From Vanessa cardui (taxonomy: Eukaryota > Arthropoda > Insecta > Lepidoptera > Nymphalidae), in contig NC_061126.1 in the NCBI RefSeq assembly GCF_905220365.1, forward strand, positions 3,782,001 to 3,846,000: a stretch of 64,000 nt of DNA, given 5' to 3'. This document shows positions 47,462 through 58,762 of this stretch, in pieces. Position numbers and translations under genes: made by a program. Within the stretch, counting starts at the first letter, position 1; the number at the start of each line of letters is the position of its first letter. The notes beneath the pieces were generated by a model. That model saw only the letters and a list, made by a program, of their open reading frames with translations. It had not been told where the DNA came from and did not search any database.

Positions 47462-47758
47462 TTATATGAAATGAATTGTTAAATTGAAACATAAATAAAC
47501 AATGCTTTTAATATACAAGCATTAAAACTCAAATACTTATCTGTATAATCAAAGGATTTTATTTTTTACGAAATAAATTCATTTGTATCGAATAAGCTTC
47601 AGTGAAATGACTTCTACAGCTATTGACGATCGTTAACTGATCAATACAGCTGTGAATAATTAATTCACAATCATCTAACTCATTAAAGTAATTTACTTCT
47701 GCAACTGCTAGGCACATAGTCTGTTGAGTTCAGTGATAACAGTAACTTTCTTAAGCTG

Positions 47759-47875
47759 TATCGCATTGCTAACCTTGAGAACTAGGATATTAGGTCCTTC
47801 ATTTACCCTTCAAACTGAACTACATTAACGTTATACTAGAATGGATAGTACTTACATAAACGAGCTCAAGCCCTA
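47759..47875 (+). mobile_element. family B fragment, degenerate
   Basis: GCATTGCTAACCTTGAGAAC, TAGGATATTAGGTCCTTC, TTTACCCTTCAAACTGAACT and CTCAAGCCCTACTTACG follow family B order, with the middle partly missing. Confidence 0.45.
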
Positions 47876-50035
47876 CTTACGTGCTCGTAATGAAGAATAA
47901 ATCAACATAGTGTTTTTGTCCCGAAATATTCTTGAACCTTTTTTTAATGAAATTTAAATTTCACATACAGGTTTATTTTTTAAACAGATATTTAGGAGGT
48001 GTGTGATAATGTATAAAACTAAAATGGTAGTTCTTAGTGAAACAGAATCCACATTAGGATTGAAGTATTTAAAGCCTTCGTGTATGCTACAAGTAGTATA
48101 AGAAGTAAATAACTTGACAGCTACAATTACATAACCAGTTTATAAAGCTGCAGAAATAAAAATTATCGAACCTGTATAAGGCCCTGCATCGATGCTGTAA
48201 AATATCTATATCTATAAAATATATGTCTTAACTGATTACTATCTCAACAGATTATGAGATTGAGCGTACACTGAGTGCCCTTGTGCTTTCACACATACTT
48301 GAGAACTATATTATATTCTGCATAATTGGCTATATTGGAATTCCAATACTGCTATCATTTTAATCGTCATTATATAATATATTTATTTATTGAATATTAG
48401 TCATTTTACAAGTTTATCTGTGTATATTTAATTAATTCAATGAGTTAGATCGATTTAAAAAAAAGAATTTGTAAATATGTAAGATAACCGTTTTGAAAGA
48501 AAGTGAAAATAAGGCAGAACAGAACGATACCTGGTCATTGTTATAAAAGAAAAAATAACTGTTAAAAAAGACGTGTGTTTTTATGTGTGTGTGGCAATAT
48601 GAATATTTAATATTAAATATTTATACGAGAGTGTGTGTTTCAAACGAATGGTAGTGTGTATATATACCTTATACGAGTTATATAAAAATATTAGATTTTT
48701 GCATTCCTTCTCCCTGAAAACTTTAACATACTTTTTTATTTACGTTTTTTCGCAAAAAGAGGTATAAAGTTGCTTTACTTATTAACATGTAGATTATACA
48801 TTGCCATTTATATAAAGAGATTTTTCATCGTGTACTTTAAAATTAAAAAAAAAAACATATTATTGATATATGTATTCTTGGAAGACGATGTTTACTAAAA
48901 TGTGTCTTTCAGAATTAAATCAGCGAAATTATTCATGTAAACACTAATCTTAAAAAAAAATCAATCTGAGCATGTAGTTATTCAAATTGAACAAATATTC
49001 GTCCGTTCTTGTTACGCAAATACGTTACTTTATCAAGTTATTAATATTTCAATAACGTTTCATAATTTTTTTGAATATTCAATATGATATTCAAATATCA
49101 CGGTTCGTGAGTCGAGACGTAAAAATAAACCCTTATAAAGTATACAAAATTCGATAGACAAGTTTGTTTTTAATTCATAATTGAATTTTTTTTTTTTCAT
49201 ATAATATATTTCTTTTATTTTATTGGCTTTGAAATTGAAATAATAGATGAATTGAAATAAATGTTAAGACGATTGTCTGAGAGAATATAAAGTTACTTTA
49301 AATATTATATTTCAATATAATTTAATTTGTCTTTAATAAAACGTTCAAATTAAAATGGTGTTCGGTATTCATATCTAACCGGATTTTTCTGGTTTGCTCT
49401 GGATATTAGTAATGGTTTTTGTTTAATCTGATACAAAAGCATATTCCAACTACTATTACAAGTGACATCCGCAAATAGTCTGCGTAGACATTGTATCGAA
49501 GTGATATCATTGGCGGAGATTCAGAACTATGATATTTAGGATACACGAAAAACAAACTTCAGACGGAAAATAATTTCAGAAAGTTGTTATTGCAACTTTG
49601 GACGTAAAATTAAATGAATGCGGTATTAGGTAACTGGCAGTCTACAGCAACTGATTTAAAACTTAAGAACATATAGAAGTGAAATTTATTATTTAATTAA
49701 TAGTATTAATTATTTAAACAGTAACTCAATTAGCACTATGTACTTGCGCTGTCTGCACACGCATTATATTTTAACTTGACTTAGCTCTCTATTTTTTTAT
49801 TACAATTTATAACAGATACTTCTGTCAAATATATTTTGCTAACGACGTTAGCGTTATACCATATATCCATAAAAACAACTATTTATATATTTGATATCAA
49901 TCTCATCTCAAATGTTAAGGCAGTATATCACTACAAATTAGGCAACTAGACTGCATACTCGTAATTGGCATAAGCCCAACCAAATCAAACCCATTTTACT
50001 TGGATTGCATAATATCTTTATTTATACTGTGTGGC
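47876..50035. other. 2.2 kb without recognisable features
   Basis: Includes GT-rich runs at 48575-48660 and several A/T homopolymers. No gene or repeat was recognised. Confidence 0.4.
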
Positions 50036-50102
50036 TACTGTGTGGTAGAATATCTGATGACAGGTATCTAACCATTCCTTAAAAAGTCCCTACCAGCAAC
50101 TA
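50036..50102 (+). mobile_element. family B 3' fragment
   Basis: TGTGTGGTAGAATATCTGAT, GACAGGTATCTAACC and AAAAAGTCCCTACCAGCAAC match the last ~70 bp of family B with changes. Confidence 0.4.
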
Positions 50103-50343
50103 AAAACAAATTATAATTTTATTTATTTAAGAATCATTGTACGAATATCAGTACGAAAGCTTGAAGTCACCAATCACATAGAGTTATATTATATTATTTT
50201 TGATTTAAAGCAAGCACGATGTTATATAGTATATATTGCTTTACAAATATGATGATTTATATTAATAATCTTAGTATATATCTATGAACCATCTAATAAT
50301 CATTTATAAGTTATTATAGATAGAGTCAAAATACATAAATGAA

Positions 50344-50548
50344 TATTGGACAACATCACATATATATATATAGCTAAAGTTATGGAAAATCAGAAGTAAC
50401 GACGGTACTACAAACACCCAGACCCAAAACACCTTAGAAAACTAATGAATTTTCTAAATCGACGCGACCAGGAATCGAACCCGGGGCCTCAGAGCGACGT
50501 ACCTATGAAAAGCGGTGTACAAACTACTCGATCACGGAGGTCGTCGTC
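50344..50548 (-). mobile_element. S2 SINE, inverted copy
   Basis: The plus strand reads ATTGGACAACATCACATATA, ATGGAAAATCAGAAGTAACG, ACGGTACTACAAACACC, GGAATCGAACCCGG (box B inverted) and CTACTCGATCACGGAGGTCG (box A side). The body matches the copy at 33.4 kb inverted. No definite target-site duplication; AATGAAT occurs on both sides but not at the element edge on the right. Confidence 0.8.
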
Positions 50549-50967
50549 ATCAAAAACAATGAATCTAATTACACGAAAAAAGTCACAAGTCACGGGCTAC
50601 AAATAAATACACTTCCCGACTTCACACGAGTAAAATGAGGGTTCATACATAACTTTTAGGTTGAAGAACAAATATAAAAGAAGAAATCATGTTTTTTTAG
50701 GGGAGAAAAGTTTGAAAACTCGTCGTTTCTCTGTTATAATATGCATGTACTCATATTTTACACATACATTTTCTCACGAATTTTTCTGTTTATTAATGAT
50801 TGCATTAAAATCCGTTACATACTGGAAGGACCTAAGCGTAGAGCGATTTGTTCTTTATAAAGACAGAAAATATTGTGATTAATAAAATTTGCAAGTTGAT
50901 AAACTAAGTTATTTAAAATTTGCGACAACAAAATTAGTTATATAGTCATTTCGTATGAGAGTCTTAT

Positions 50968-50989
50968 TATATATATATATATATATATA
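50968..50989. repeat. (TA)n microsatellite, about 10 units
   Basis: Uninterrupted AT dinucleotides from 50969 to 50988, immediately left of a CTAG-bearing element end. Confidence 0.85.
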
Positions 50990-50998
50990 AATATAATA

Positions 50999-51180
50999 CT
51001 AGCTGAATCTGCGGCTTCACTAACAAAACCTCTAACTTCCAAACCTCGTTTTACCCTCTTAGGGGTACAATTCGGTAAAATTCTTAGCAGATGTCTAGAC
51101 CCTATAAGGAATCTACCAACCAAATTTCAAGTTCGTAGGTGTTATAGTTTCTGAGATTTCGTAATTAATCCGTTAGTGGT
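50999..51180 (-). mobile_element. family E Helitron-like element, 3' end at 50999
   Basis: The plus strand reads ACTAGCTGAATCTGCGGCTT, CTTCCAAACCTCGTTTTACC, CTTAGGGGTACAATTCGG, CTATAAGGAATCTACCAACC and AAATTTCAAGTTCGTAGG. In reverse the element ends ...CAGCTAG|T. I recall this family as common in Lepidoptera; class not certain. The far end is unclear. Confidence 0.5.
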
Positions 51181-51487
51181 ATTTCGCTTTATATGAAGAT
51201 GACATCGTCTAGACCAATTTCAGTAACAACTGATTCTCGTTGCAGAATACCCAATTACGTAGAAGATATTATTATGCTCAAACACAAGTACACTTTGTTC
51301 TATTATTTTATAATCAAAGTGGCAACAATCTTTTATTATTGATGCCGGTGATAGCGGACGTCGTAACTTTTGGGTGTTTTGTGAATTATTTGTCACACTC
51401 AATAACATTTTAGTGGCTCAACCCGGGAGCCAGAACCTAAAGATCATTAGCGTTACGAGCTATCCATTACACCATTGAGACAGTTTA
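51181..51487 (-). mobile_element. candidate third tRNA-derived SINE
   Basis: The minus strand begins near 51485 with GTCTCAATGGTGTAATGGAT, containing a good box A (TGGTGTAATGG). It continues through TTAGGTTCTGG and CCCGGGTTGAGCC, a damaged box B. The tRNA-like ~70 nt (51485-51415) then runs into a non-tRNA body (ACGACGTCCGCTATCACCGG, GTTGCCACTTTGATTATAA, TTACTGAAATTGGTCTAGAC). A cloverleaf is imperfect, so it is not a functional tRNA gene. Confidence 0.5.
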
Positions 51488-51779
51488 TCATAATACAGAG
51501 ATTACCATAATTTAAAAATGGAACAATAGACTATATTTGATATACATTTCAAAGATTAATGTTGAATTTTAAAAGAACGCTTTCCTGGAAAATATATTAC
51601 TTTTTTAATTTAACTTCCATATTTCTATATAGAATTACGTTAAGGAAAAGATTTTAATTTAATTAGATTAACTTGCGTCAGAAAACTTGAAATCGCTTTT
51701 TTTACAGATTTAATTACTTGGTATTAGGGGTTTGTTCAAGACCGATTCTATCGTACACTGGAATTCTTAGAATTCTCTA

Positions 51780-51900
51780 GTTCCGGTTTAAAGGTTGAGT
51801 AATCTCGTGACAGCTAGTTCCTAAGATTGGTGATGCATTGGTGATATGCGGAATAATTCTAATTTCTTACACCAACAGACATTGGTGACCATCTATTGAA
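51780..51900 (-). mobile_element. family B, degenerate copy
   Basis: The plus strand reads GTTCCGGTTTAAAGGTTGAG, AGTTCCTAAGATTGGTGATG, CATTGGTGATATGCGG and ATTTCTTACACCAACAGACA, then TTGGTGACCATC. This is the inverted order of the family B core and head. Confidence 0.5.
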
Positions 51901-52910
51901 ACACTTATCAGTCCATCTTTATATCGTGATGTGGAACTGAATTTTAAAACAATACTAACAAATAAGTGCCAATGTTTGTACAAACCTTTTTCAATTAGCT
52001 CAGCTTAATACCATTATTATTATTTTTCACATTTAAAACTTTAAGTTCATTCGTTAACAAGTCCAAATAATTCCAAATCTGGATAGAAAATGAAAAAAAA
52101 AGTAAAATCAGCCACAATGCAGTACTTCAGACGCAATTATGCAATCACGAGAAACTTGTTAGCGTCGCTTGTTGTTGCACAAGTGCCGCGTAACCCACAT
52201 TTGTAGTCAGCTATTCTCGTACAAAGGATCTTTTAAAACGGCAATACTGGATGTCACGGGTTCCTATACGATTATCAATAAGCAATAGCCATAAACGCAT
52301 CAAATGAATTCAAACCCAAGTTGAGATGTTAACTATTGATATTAAAGATTATTTAACGTGTCCCACACCGATGCATTACATTTACGAAGGTTTTTATCTT
52401 AGTCACTTTATATTAGACCAGAGAATCTCTTAAGTAACGATGCTGCATCCAAACAGGCATTTATTTTGTTTTTTTTGCATTGATTGCAATTCTTTTAGTG
52501 ATAACGTTTACGATGAAAAACAAATTAAAAAAAAAAAACTTATTTCATATAAATATGTTTGGTGGATTATTGATGCTTTAAAAGAATTGCCCAATGCCGT
52601 CTCATTTGACCTGCCATGACCCTATTGCCGTGGTGAAAAGTAAAAAGGTCACTTTTTATTTTATTTTTTGTATAAAACTGGTATTATACCAAGAAAAGGA
52701 GAAAATGCGCTTTGCTCCTTAGCAAAGCGATGATGGAATAATTTCTACTGATTGGATCAAAACTGCGTTACTAAAGTTTCATGAACAGTCTATACTAGTT
52801 ATAACAAAATTTACTGAAAAAGATAATAGCTTCAGGATTTAAAAAAATAACATCTGAAGGTATTTTCTGGTAGGAAGGTATTTTATAGATGATAAAAAAA
52901 GCGTGGAGTT
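51901..52910. other. unannotated sequence
   Basis: Segment 52140-52210 (TTAGCGTCGCTTGTTGTTGC) is GC-richer without further signs of function. The rest is blank. Confidence 0.35.
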
Positions 52911-53148
52911 AATACCTGTTGACTTCCAAGCAGGATACATTAATTGAAATAATTGTATTTAATTAACATGACGTTGTATTTTTTAAATGTTAAAAAAGAG
53001 TAACTACTGAGTTTCTTGCCGGTTCTTCTCGGTAGAATCTACTTTCCGAACCGGTGGTAGCTTCACTTAATTGTAAAATGACGATTCAAAAGTGCTTATA
53101 AAAGCCTACTTGAATAAAGTTTATTTTGATTTTGATTTTTGATTTTGT
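52911..53148 (+). mobile_element. family F LINE 3' end, best copy
   Basis: CCTGTTGACTTCCAAGCAGG, TTCTTGCCGGTTCTTCTCGG, TAGAATCTACTTTCCGAACC, GGTGGTAGCTTCACTTAATT, GACGATTCAAAAGTGCTTAT and AAGCCTACTTGAATAAAGTT end in a TTATTTTGATTTTGATTTTT tail. Simple-repeat 3' tails of this kind fit CR1/L2-type LINEs; the clade was not verified. Confidence 0.8.
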
Positions 53149-53570
53149 AAATGGGTCACAGTTGAAACATGAAATTAAAAAATGTGATTCATGACGTATT
53201 AATGTAGAAACTTTAGCTTTACCAAAAAGCAAAAAAATAATGATGATTTTTCTTTGATTGCGTTCTAGTTGTAGCGAAAAATGTAAATAACTTATATGAA
53301 TAAATATAATTTTAATTTGTGCTTTTATCGTGCTATCAATGAAATAACAAGAATAATTCTCGGACAAATATAATTAAGAAATCGATATACTGTAACCATC
53401 ATATGCAAAAATTACCATATGTTGTTTTTTAATAAAAAATGGGAGACATTGCTTATAAATTTACATGTATATATAATTTTGAGGAGAAGGGTCAGTTACA
53501 CGTGTTAGATTCTCATCCTTCACATGCAAGGCGTGTTTTTCCCTCGTTTCGTTTTATTTCGTATATTTCA
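53149..53570. other. unannotated sequence, possible SINE remnant 53484-53545
   Basis: GAGGAGAAGGGT and CACATGCAAGGCG could be the inverted S1 3' half, very decayed. Otherwise nothing is seen. Confidence 0.3.
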
Positions 53571-53655
53571 GGGCACGAGATGAATTATAAAAACTAACTA
53601 AGCTCAATAAAATTGAGTGGTGCTTGTTCTGGCTTGAACTCTGAATCATCGGTCG
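53571..53655 (-). mobile_element. S1 SINE head-side fragment
   Basis: GGGCACGAGATGAATTATAA, GAGTGGTGCTTGTTCTGGCT and TTGAACTCTGAATCATCGGT are the inverted S1 body and head. Box A is gone. Confidence 0.6.
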
Positions 53656-55659
53656 TTTGAAGTATATACCAAGGTAATCGTAAGTATCATTACGTCTGAT
53701 TTTCTGTTTTATCAGTTGATCTTTATAGGCTATTGGTATACCTACTCCTAAGTAAAATAATCTCGCTTTAACTGACGACAGAAACTTGTAAAACTAATGA
53801 ATGGGTGATTATAGGTATTGCTGATATATATATTTATTAAACATAAAGTATTGTCTATTATTATTTCGAATCTAATTTACCACATCCAATTCTTTAATAT
53901 TTTTAATATATTCTGTTATAAAAAATATAATGTAATAAAAAAAGTTACACGATTCACAGGTTTTTTTATAAATAAAAAAATAAAGTTTTAAATAAATTTA
54001 ATATGTTAATTTATTCCTAATGAAAGTTTCATGGCTTTGTTTATACAACTACGGACGTGAGTTGAAAAATGGATTAATGATCATTAGCGCGGCCATTATG
54101 CTAATACGCATTTCGAATCGTTTATATTCCACGATCCTTTTTATAAATGGTATGTAATTTTCATAATATTTTTATTTAAGATTTCGAAATAAGATCGAGG
54201 GTCAAGTGATTATTTGAAATATATTAATATCAATTCAATTAATTTATTTTCGTGTTTCAAATTATGTTTAGATATTTTTAAACTGCGTTACGTTAACGAT
54301 TATTTATATTGTCAGAATAAGAATTGATGGCATTATTTAAATAAATGGAATGCAAAATTTAATGGATTTTTGTACATACAGCATTACTTTAGCTATATAT
54401 AACTATCAGTTGACGCCATACGGTTATTATTCCCGAAGGTCTTTTGCGATTGATAATTTATTTCAACCACCTTGACAAAAGCGTCCTCTCTAAATCGAGA
54501 TGTAGATTACTTATATATTTGTATGTATAATACTAATTTGTACTGTAAACTGTATTAGCAATCCCTCTGTAACTCTTGCATAATTTTATCAAAACAGCCT
54601 GCTAATGGTTTTTGTTAATTTCGCGTCTCAGCAGTTCTGGAGATCCGGTCACAGGTCTCGTAAACAATCGAATAAGATCGACTCACTTCACAAACTTGCT
54701 GCATTTAATAATATTCCATATAAGACAAGATTATATTTCTCAAAATATAATTATATATGCCTAACTAGAAATTTATATACAAATCACTACACCCTGGAGG
54801 TAACAACTCAAAGAATTTGTATTACTATTTTTTATATATACGAGACGGGTTGTTTGAAAAGTTACCTAAAACAAACAAAGGACTGTATTTATTCTAGCGA
54901 TGCTCAAAGTAATACCTAAGAAAAAGATTTTTCGTGAATAGCAAATATGTAGGCTAACTAGTCAAATAGATGATGATAGTTTTTTTGAGCACATCGATAG
55001 TACACATTTGTGCAGGCTACACAAACCCAGACAAATACTCGTGACCCGAATAAATATTTGTTTTGAACAGAACACGAACCCATTCAAAGTTATAGTACAC
55101 ATATAGAAGACACAAGTTAAGTTACAAAAAAATATACCAAAAAATATTCACATTTATTATTCGTAAAGACCCCGAGGGCCTTCATTCGAACTCTAGATTG
55201 GGCCAATAATTTTTTTATTGAGTTTTTTCGTCGAGAAAATCTGTCACAGCCAGTTTCGTAACGTAACATGAGCCAGTCGACGTATATTACTTAAAAACTA
55301 CCCGCGCCTCTGATCATGTCAGAATAATTGTTCCTTTGAAGTATCTGAGTAATTATTTTCAGAGAAAGAATAACACAGATGGAATAACATCCCCCTAGAA
55401 AATCTCGACTCTAGATGAAATCGGTCACAATATTATTATTTTTAAAATAAATGTAATTAAATATGTCCATATGTAGTCGCTATAGAAATTAATGATTCTT
55501 TATGTATGTTATTATATTATCATAATATTGGTTGATATAATTTGTATACACTTGATTTGGATAGAAGCTGATTAAGGTAGGTGACATAATATTTATATAG
55601 AAACCAGTAATATTTTATGGAAAATATGTATGTAATATGTACTATCATAACTAGAAGAT
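53656..55659. other. unannotated sequence
   Basis: Segment 54980-55140 (TTGTGCAGGCTACACAAACC, TTTGAACAGAACACGAACCC) resembles a lepidopteran repeat that I recall only vaguely, so I do not call it. A 104-codon plus-strand frame at 54605-54919 (starts MVFVNFASQQFW) has no recognisable domain or splice context. Confidence 0.35.
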
Positions 55660-55833
55660 TTACACATTTCTCTAAGGACATAAGATTTCTGTAGAACTAT
55701 TCCTATGTTCATTATAATTTGCTACGATTTCAATGAATCAATCAACCCATCTAAATTCTTGAAATATGCTTTAACAAACTTCCTCGTTGAATTAATTTGT
55801 CGTAAATGCTTATATATATCTTAATAATATATT
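55660..55833. repeat. family J dispersed repeat, copy 1
   Basis: GACATAAGATTTCTGTAGAA, CTACGATTTCAATGAATCAA, TGCTTTAACAAACTTCCTCG and TTGTCGTAAATGCTTATATA recur in order at 59541-59702. Family unknown. Confidence 0.6.
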
Positions 55834-55913
55834 ACATGTTATTTAATTGATTAAGAAAAAAATATATAAGTACCATATAGGTATTTTTAATATAATAAGC
55901 AAGTAGTAAAATA

Positions 55914-56509
55914 ATAAATAAAATTTTAACAAAAAGAAAAACCGACTTCAAACAAAACACTATTTTAAAACAAATGAATATGCACGAAAAAGTAATAAAA
56001 ATAATTGCGTATTCAACATATTTTTTAGAGTCTTCCTAAGTTAAATGAAATGAAAAATATTAGACTACTTAAAAGTCGATTAACGATTATATCATGTAGT
56101 TATAGTTATTGGTATATTTGGAGCCGGTGTCAGCCACGGTGCCCTTGCCCCAACAATCAAAAGAAAGAAGCGATACGAGCCCCTTGATTGATCCAGTATA
56201 TTATTGTGTAAAAGGTAATTTGTAAAAAACATATTTGTCAAAGTATTCTCGTATTGTTTTTTGATAGATATACTGTAGGGTTTTATTGGCTGACACCGAC
56301 TCCAAATATAACAATAATTATAACTACATGATATAATCGTTAATCGACTTTTAAGTAGTCTAATATTTTTCATTTCATTTAACTTAGGAAGACTCTAAAA
56401 AATATGTTGAATACGCAATTATTTTTATTACTTTTTCGTGCATATTCATTTGTTTTAAAATAGTGTTTTGTTTGAAGTCGGTTTTTCTTTTTGTTAAAAT
56501 TTTATTTAT
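55914..56509. repeat. fold-back structure with 223-bp inverted arms
   Basis: The left arm 55914-56136 and right arm 56287-56509 are reverse complements of equal length with only about three or four mismatches by eye (for example TTATAGTTATTGG against the complement of TTATAATTATTGT). The spacer of 150 bp (56137-56286) holds CAATCAAAAG...CTTGATTG. Long terminal inverted repeats without coding capacity suggest a non-autonomous DNA transposon. The edges are AT-rich and no clear target-site duplication is visible. Confidence 0.85.
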
Positions 56510-56858
56510 TTTTTGATTTTAAGTGAAGCTGATGTTGACTAACTAATTTTTTTTTAATATGGATAGATTAAACGTTTCGTTTATATGAGTCAGAAACTAC
56601 TTCGAGGACAATTTCAAAGGAAACTTGCGAATAAAGCAAAAATAGACTTTCGAAAATGCGGATTTAATACGTCACGCGGCGTAAACAACAAGGATCCCTC
56701 GAAAGAGCTGTAATCGAACTCAGCAAAAAAGCTTTGAAAAAGACCAACTATATTTCGTACATCATATGACATCACATCACATACACAAAATTTGATTAAA
56801 GATAGTAAGAAATTCTGCCCCATATCGCACCCTAACTGCGAGCCGTATAGGAGTTCCA

Positions 56859-57110
56859 TCACTACATAGTATAAAACAAAGTCGCTTTCTCTGTCCCTAT
56901 ATCTTTAAATCTACGCAACGGATTTTGATGCGGTTTTTTTTAAAAGATAGTGTGATTCAAGGGAAAGGTTTGTGTATATAAAACATGAACAATATAGTAA
57001 AGAAACACTGATAACTTTAGAAGTTTGCGATGTGATGTCGTATATAAACAATTTCTGTAGTATATTTAGTATCAGTATTGCACCCGTGCGAAGCCGGGGT
57101 GGGTAGCTAG
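56859..57110 (+). mobile_element. family C Helitron-like element, 252 bp, both termini intact
   Basis: The left terminus is A|TCACTACATAGTATAAAACA and the right is GTGGGTAGCTAG|T, i.e. the TC...CTAG ends with insertion between A and T expected of Helitrons. CCCGTGCGAAGCCGGG, a 4-bp GC stem with 8-nt loop, lies just before the 3' end as a candidate terminal hairpin. No Rep/helicase coding sequence, so it would be non-autonomous. Confidence 0.65.
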
Positions 57111-57548
57111 TTGATTATAATATTCGACTATGATAATTACATAAACATAACCACATTACGGAAGGTGACTCAAATATCCAAATAACCTATAAATAAAAGA
57201 TTCGACCGAGTATCGCTAACGTGCTCCTCAGAATTGTTCCGTTCCCTTCCGTTCCGTTACTTTGTCATGGATCCTGTGCTCAGAACCTTACCAAACTTTC
57301 ACCAAATTACCCTTGAAGTATATATTTTATAATAAAAAAAGAATCATCAAAATTGGTTAACGTGATTTTCAGTTATTCACCTATTTGTCGCGCATATACA
57401 TAATGCAAATATAAGACTTATGTCGTTTTCACATGGATACCATCATCGGAAAAAAAAATAAAAAATGGGACCCCACGGGAAGCACTACCTTTCAAACAAA
57501 AAAAAAATTATCAAAATCGGTCCACCCAGTGAAAAGTTATGAGGTAAC

Positions 57549-57554
<6 letters not shown>

Positions 57555-57583
<29 letters not shown>
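57555..57583. repeat. poly-A run of 29
   Basis: 29 consecutive A residues inside the composite element tail. The region around it is absent from copy 1. Confidence 0.9.
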
Positions 57584-57587
<4 letters not shown>

Positions 57588-57628
57588 GACGAATTGATAA
57601 CCTCCTCCTTTTGGAAGTCGGTTGAAAA

Positions 57629-58006
57629 TATATATTAGACGTCCAAGTTTAACGAAAACAGACTATCTGCAATTCGATATTTCTAGATTAGACGTTACAG
57701 TCGGTAACTATAGATAAACTTTGGACTGCAATTGTAAGTGCTTCCCCATTAACGCTCAACTGCGCTTAATGTCACAAACTGTAACTTGAACACGTATAAC
57801 CTTCTGTTTTCGAATGAGTTTTAAAAAGTTTTCGTAGTTTCAATGTACTTTACGAGTACAGCGCTTCTGCCTATATTTATTCTTCTCGTTTTAACGATAT
57901 GCTAATTTCAGAGCAACACAAATAGCTATTAACGTTGTTATATTTCAATTAACCAAATGAATAGCTATTTATTTAACTAAATAACTATTACGTATACATT
58001 TCATTA
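57629..58006. other. unannotated sequence
   Basis: AT-rich with no recognisable feature. Confidence 0.35.
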
Positions 58007-58047
58007 ATTAGCGCTCAGTATCTGTTCCACAGATACTGAACGCTGAT
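58007..58047. repeat. 19-bp-stem hairpin with 3-nt loop
   Basis: Arms 58007-58025 and 58029-58047 pair except for one C.A mismatch (58014/58040) and one G.T wobble. The core TCAGTATCTGT-TCC-ACAGATACTGA is perfect over 11 bp. It stands alone in AT-rich DNA. The loop is short for a microRNA precursor. Confidence 0.8.
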
Positions 58048-58762
58048 GATTGAGTAAAAAAATCAATTTAAACATTTTTTACACTAATAATATAATACGT
58101 ATATAGTCATTTATGAATTAGTTTTAAATTCTAATCTTAAGTTGTAACTCATAATAGATAGAACTCTATTACAATACATAGAAAATCATCATGAACAAAA
58201 AGAGAAAAAAGAAGTCATCGCAGAAATTTTCGCAGGTTTTTTTTAGTATAGTCTATATTTTGAATGAGCCTTTACATTTAATATAATGGTGTAAATTTCA
58301 AAAGGCATGCACTTCTTAGCAACACACATAATTCAATTAGACTTTTTAAAATACATGCTTAAATAAATTACATGAAATTTAAATCTAAAATATATGTGAA
58401 AGACAAGATTCCAAAGTTCAAGGAACATATTAAATTATACATTTCATCTGTATAGTGATTAATGATACTGGATTATTATGTCACAACAATTTATCATAAT
58501 TTGAATAATCCAAGCCAATGAAGCTCGTTAAAGACTTGCGGTTGGTGTTCAGAAAACTTATAATTAACTTGAGGCTAGTTTGAAATTCTGAAATTCAATC
58601 GCAACGCTTTGAGAAGTTAATCGATGAAATTTTAGTTTAGTTTTGTAATTATTAAACATAATATTAGTTTCTAAGTGGTCTTTAGGTATTATTGTTTTTT
58701 GATATAAATGGACTTGTTCAATTTAAAATTTAAATTCATTTAAATAGAAAATTATTATTGAG
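58048..58762. other. unannotated sequence
   Basis: AT-rich; nothing recognised. TATTGAG at 58756-58762 is the left target-site duplication of the next SINE. Confidence 0.35.

Larger units (their letters stand above)
55914..57628 (+). mobile_element. composite element, copy 2 (more complete)
   Basis: Layout: fold-back 55914-56509; a segment found only in this copy, 56510-56858; Helitron-like family C element 56859-57110; a tail 57111-57628 with CCGTTCCCTTCCGTTCCGTT, a 29-A run and the end CCTCCTCCTTTTGGAAGTCG-GTTGAAAA. AACCGACTTC near the left end and GAAGTCGGTT at the right end are inverted. No transposase frame is visible. The order of assembly (one element with later insertions, or several side by side) cannot be settled from two copies. 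Confidence 0.75.

Noticed and set aside
54605..54919. 104-codon plus-strand frame
   Set aside because: No recognisable domain, AT-driven composition in the second half and no splice signals at sensible places.
54980..55140. Possible lepidopteran repeat with ACACGAACCC
   Set aside because: Resemblance is only remembered; no second copy in the window to support it.
56092..56373. 93-codon minus-strand frame
   Set aside because: It spans the spacer and parts of both arms of the fold-back; it is a by-product of the inverted repeat.
56614..56862. 82-codon minus-strand frame in the segment unique to composite copy 2
   Set aside because: No domain recognised. It cannot be compared because copy 1 lacks the segment; not enough to call a gene.
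58007..58047. microRNA precursor
   Set aside because: Three-base loop and a stem of only 19 bp do not fit usual Drosha/Dicer substrates.
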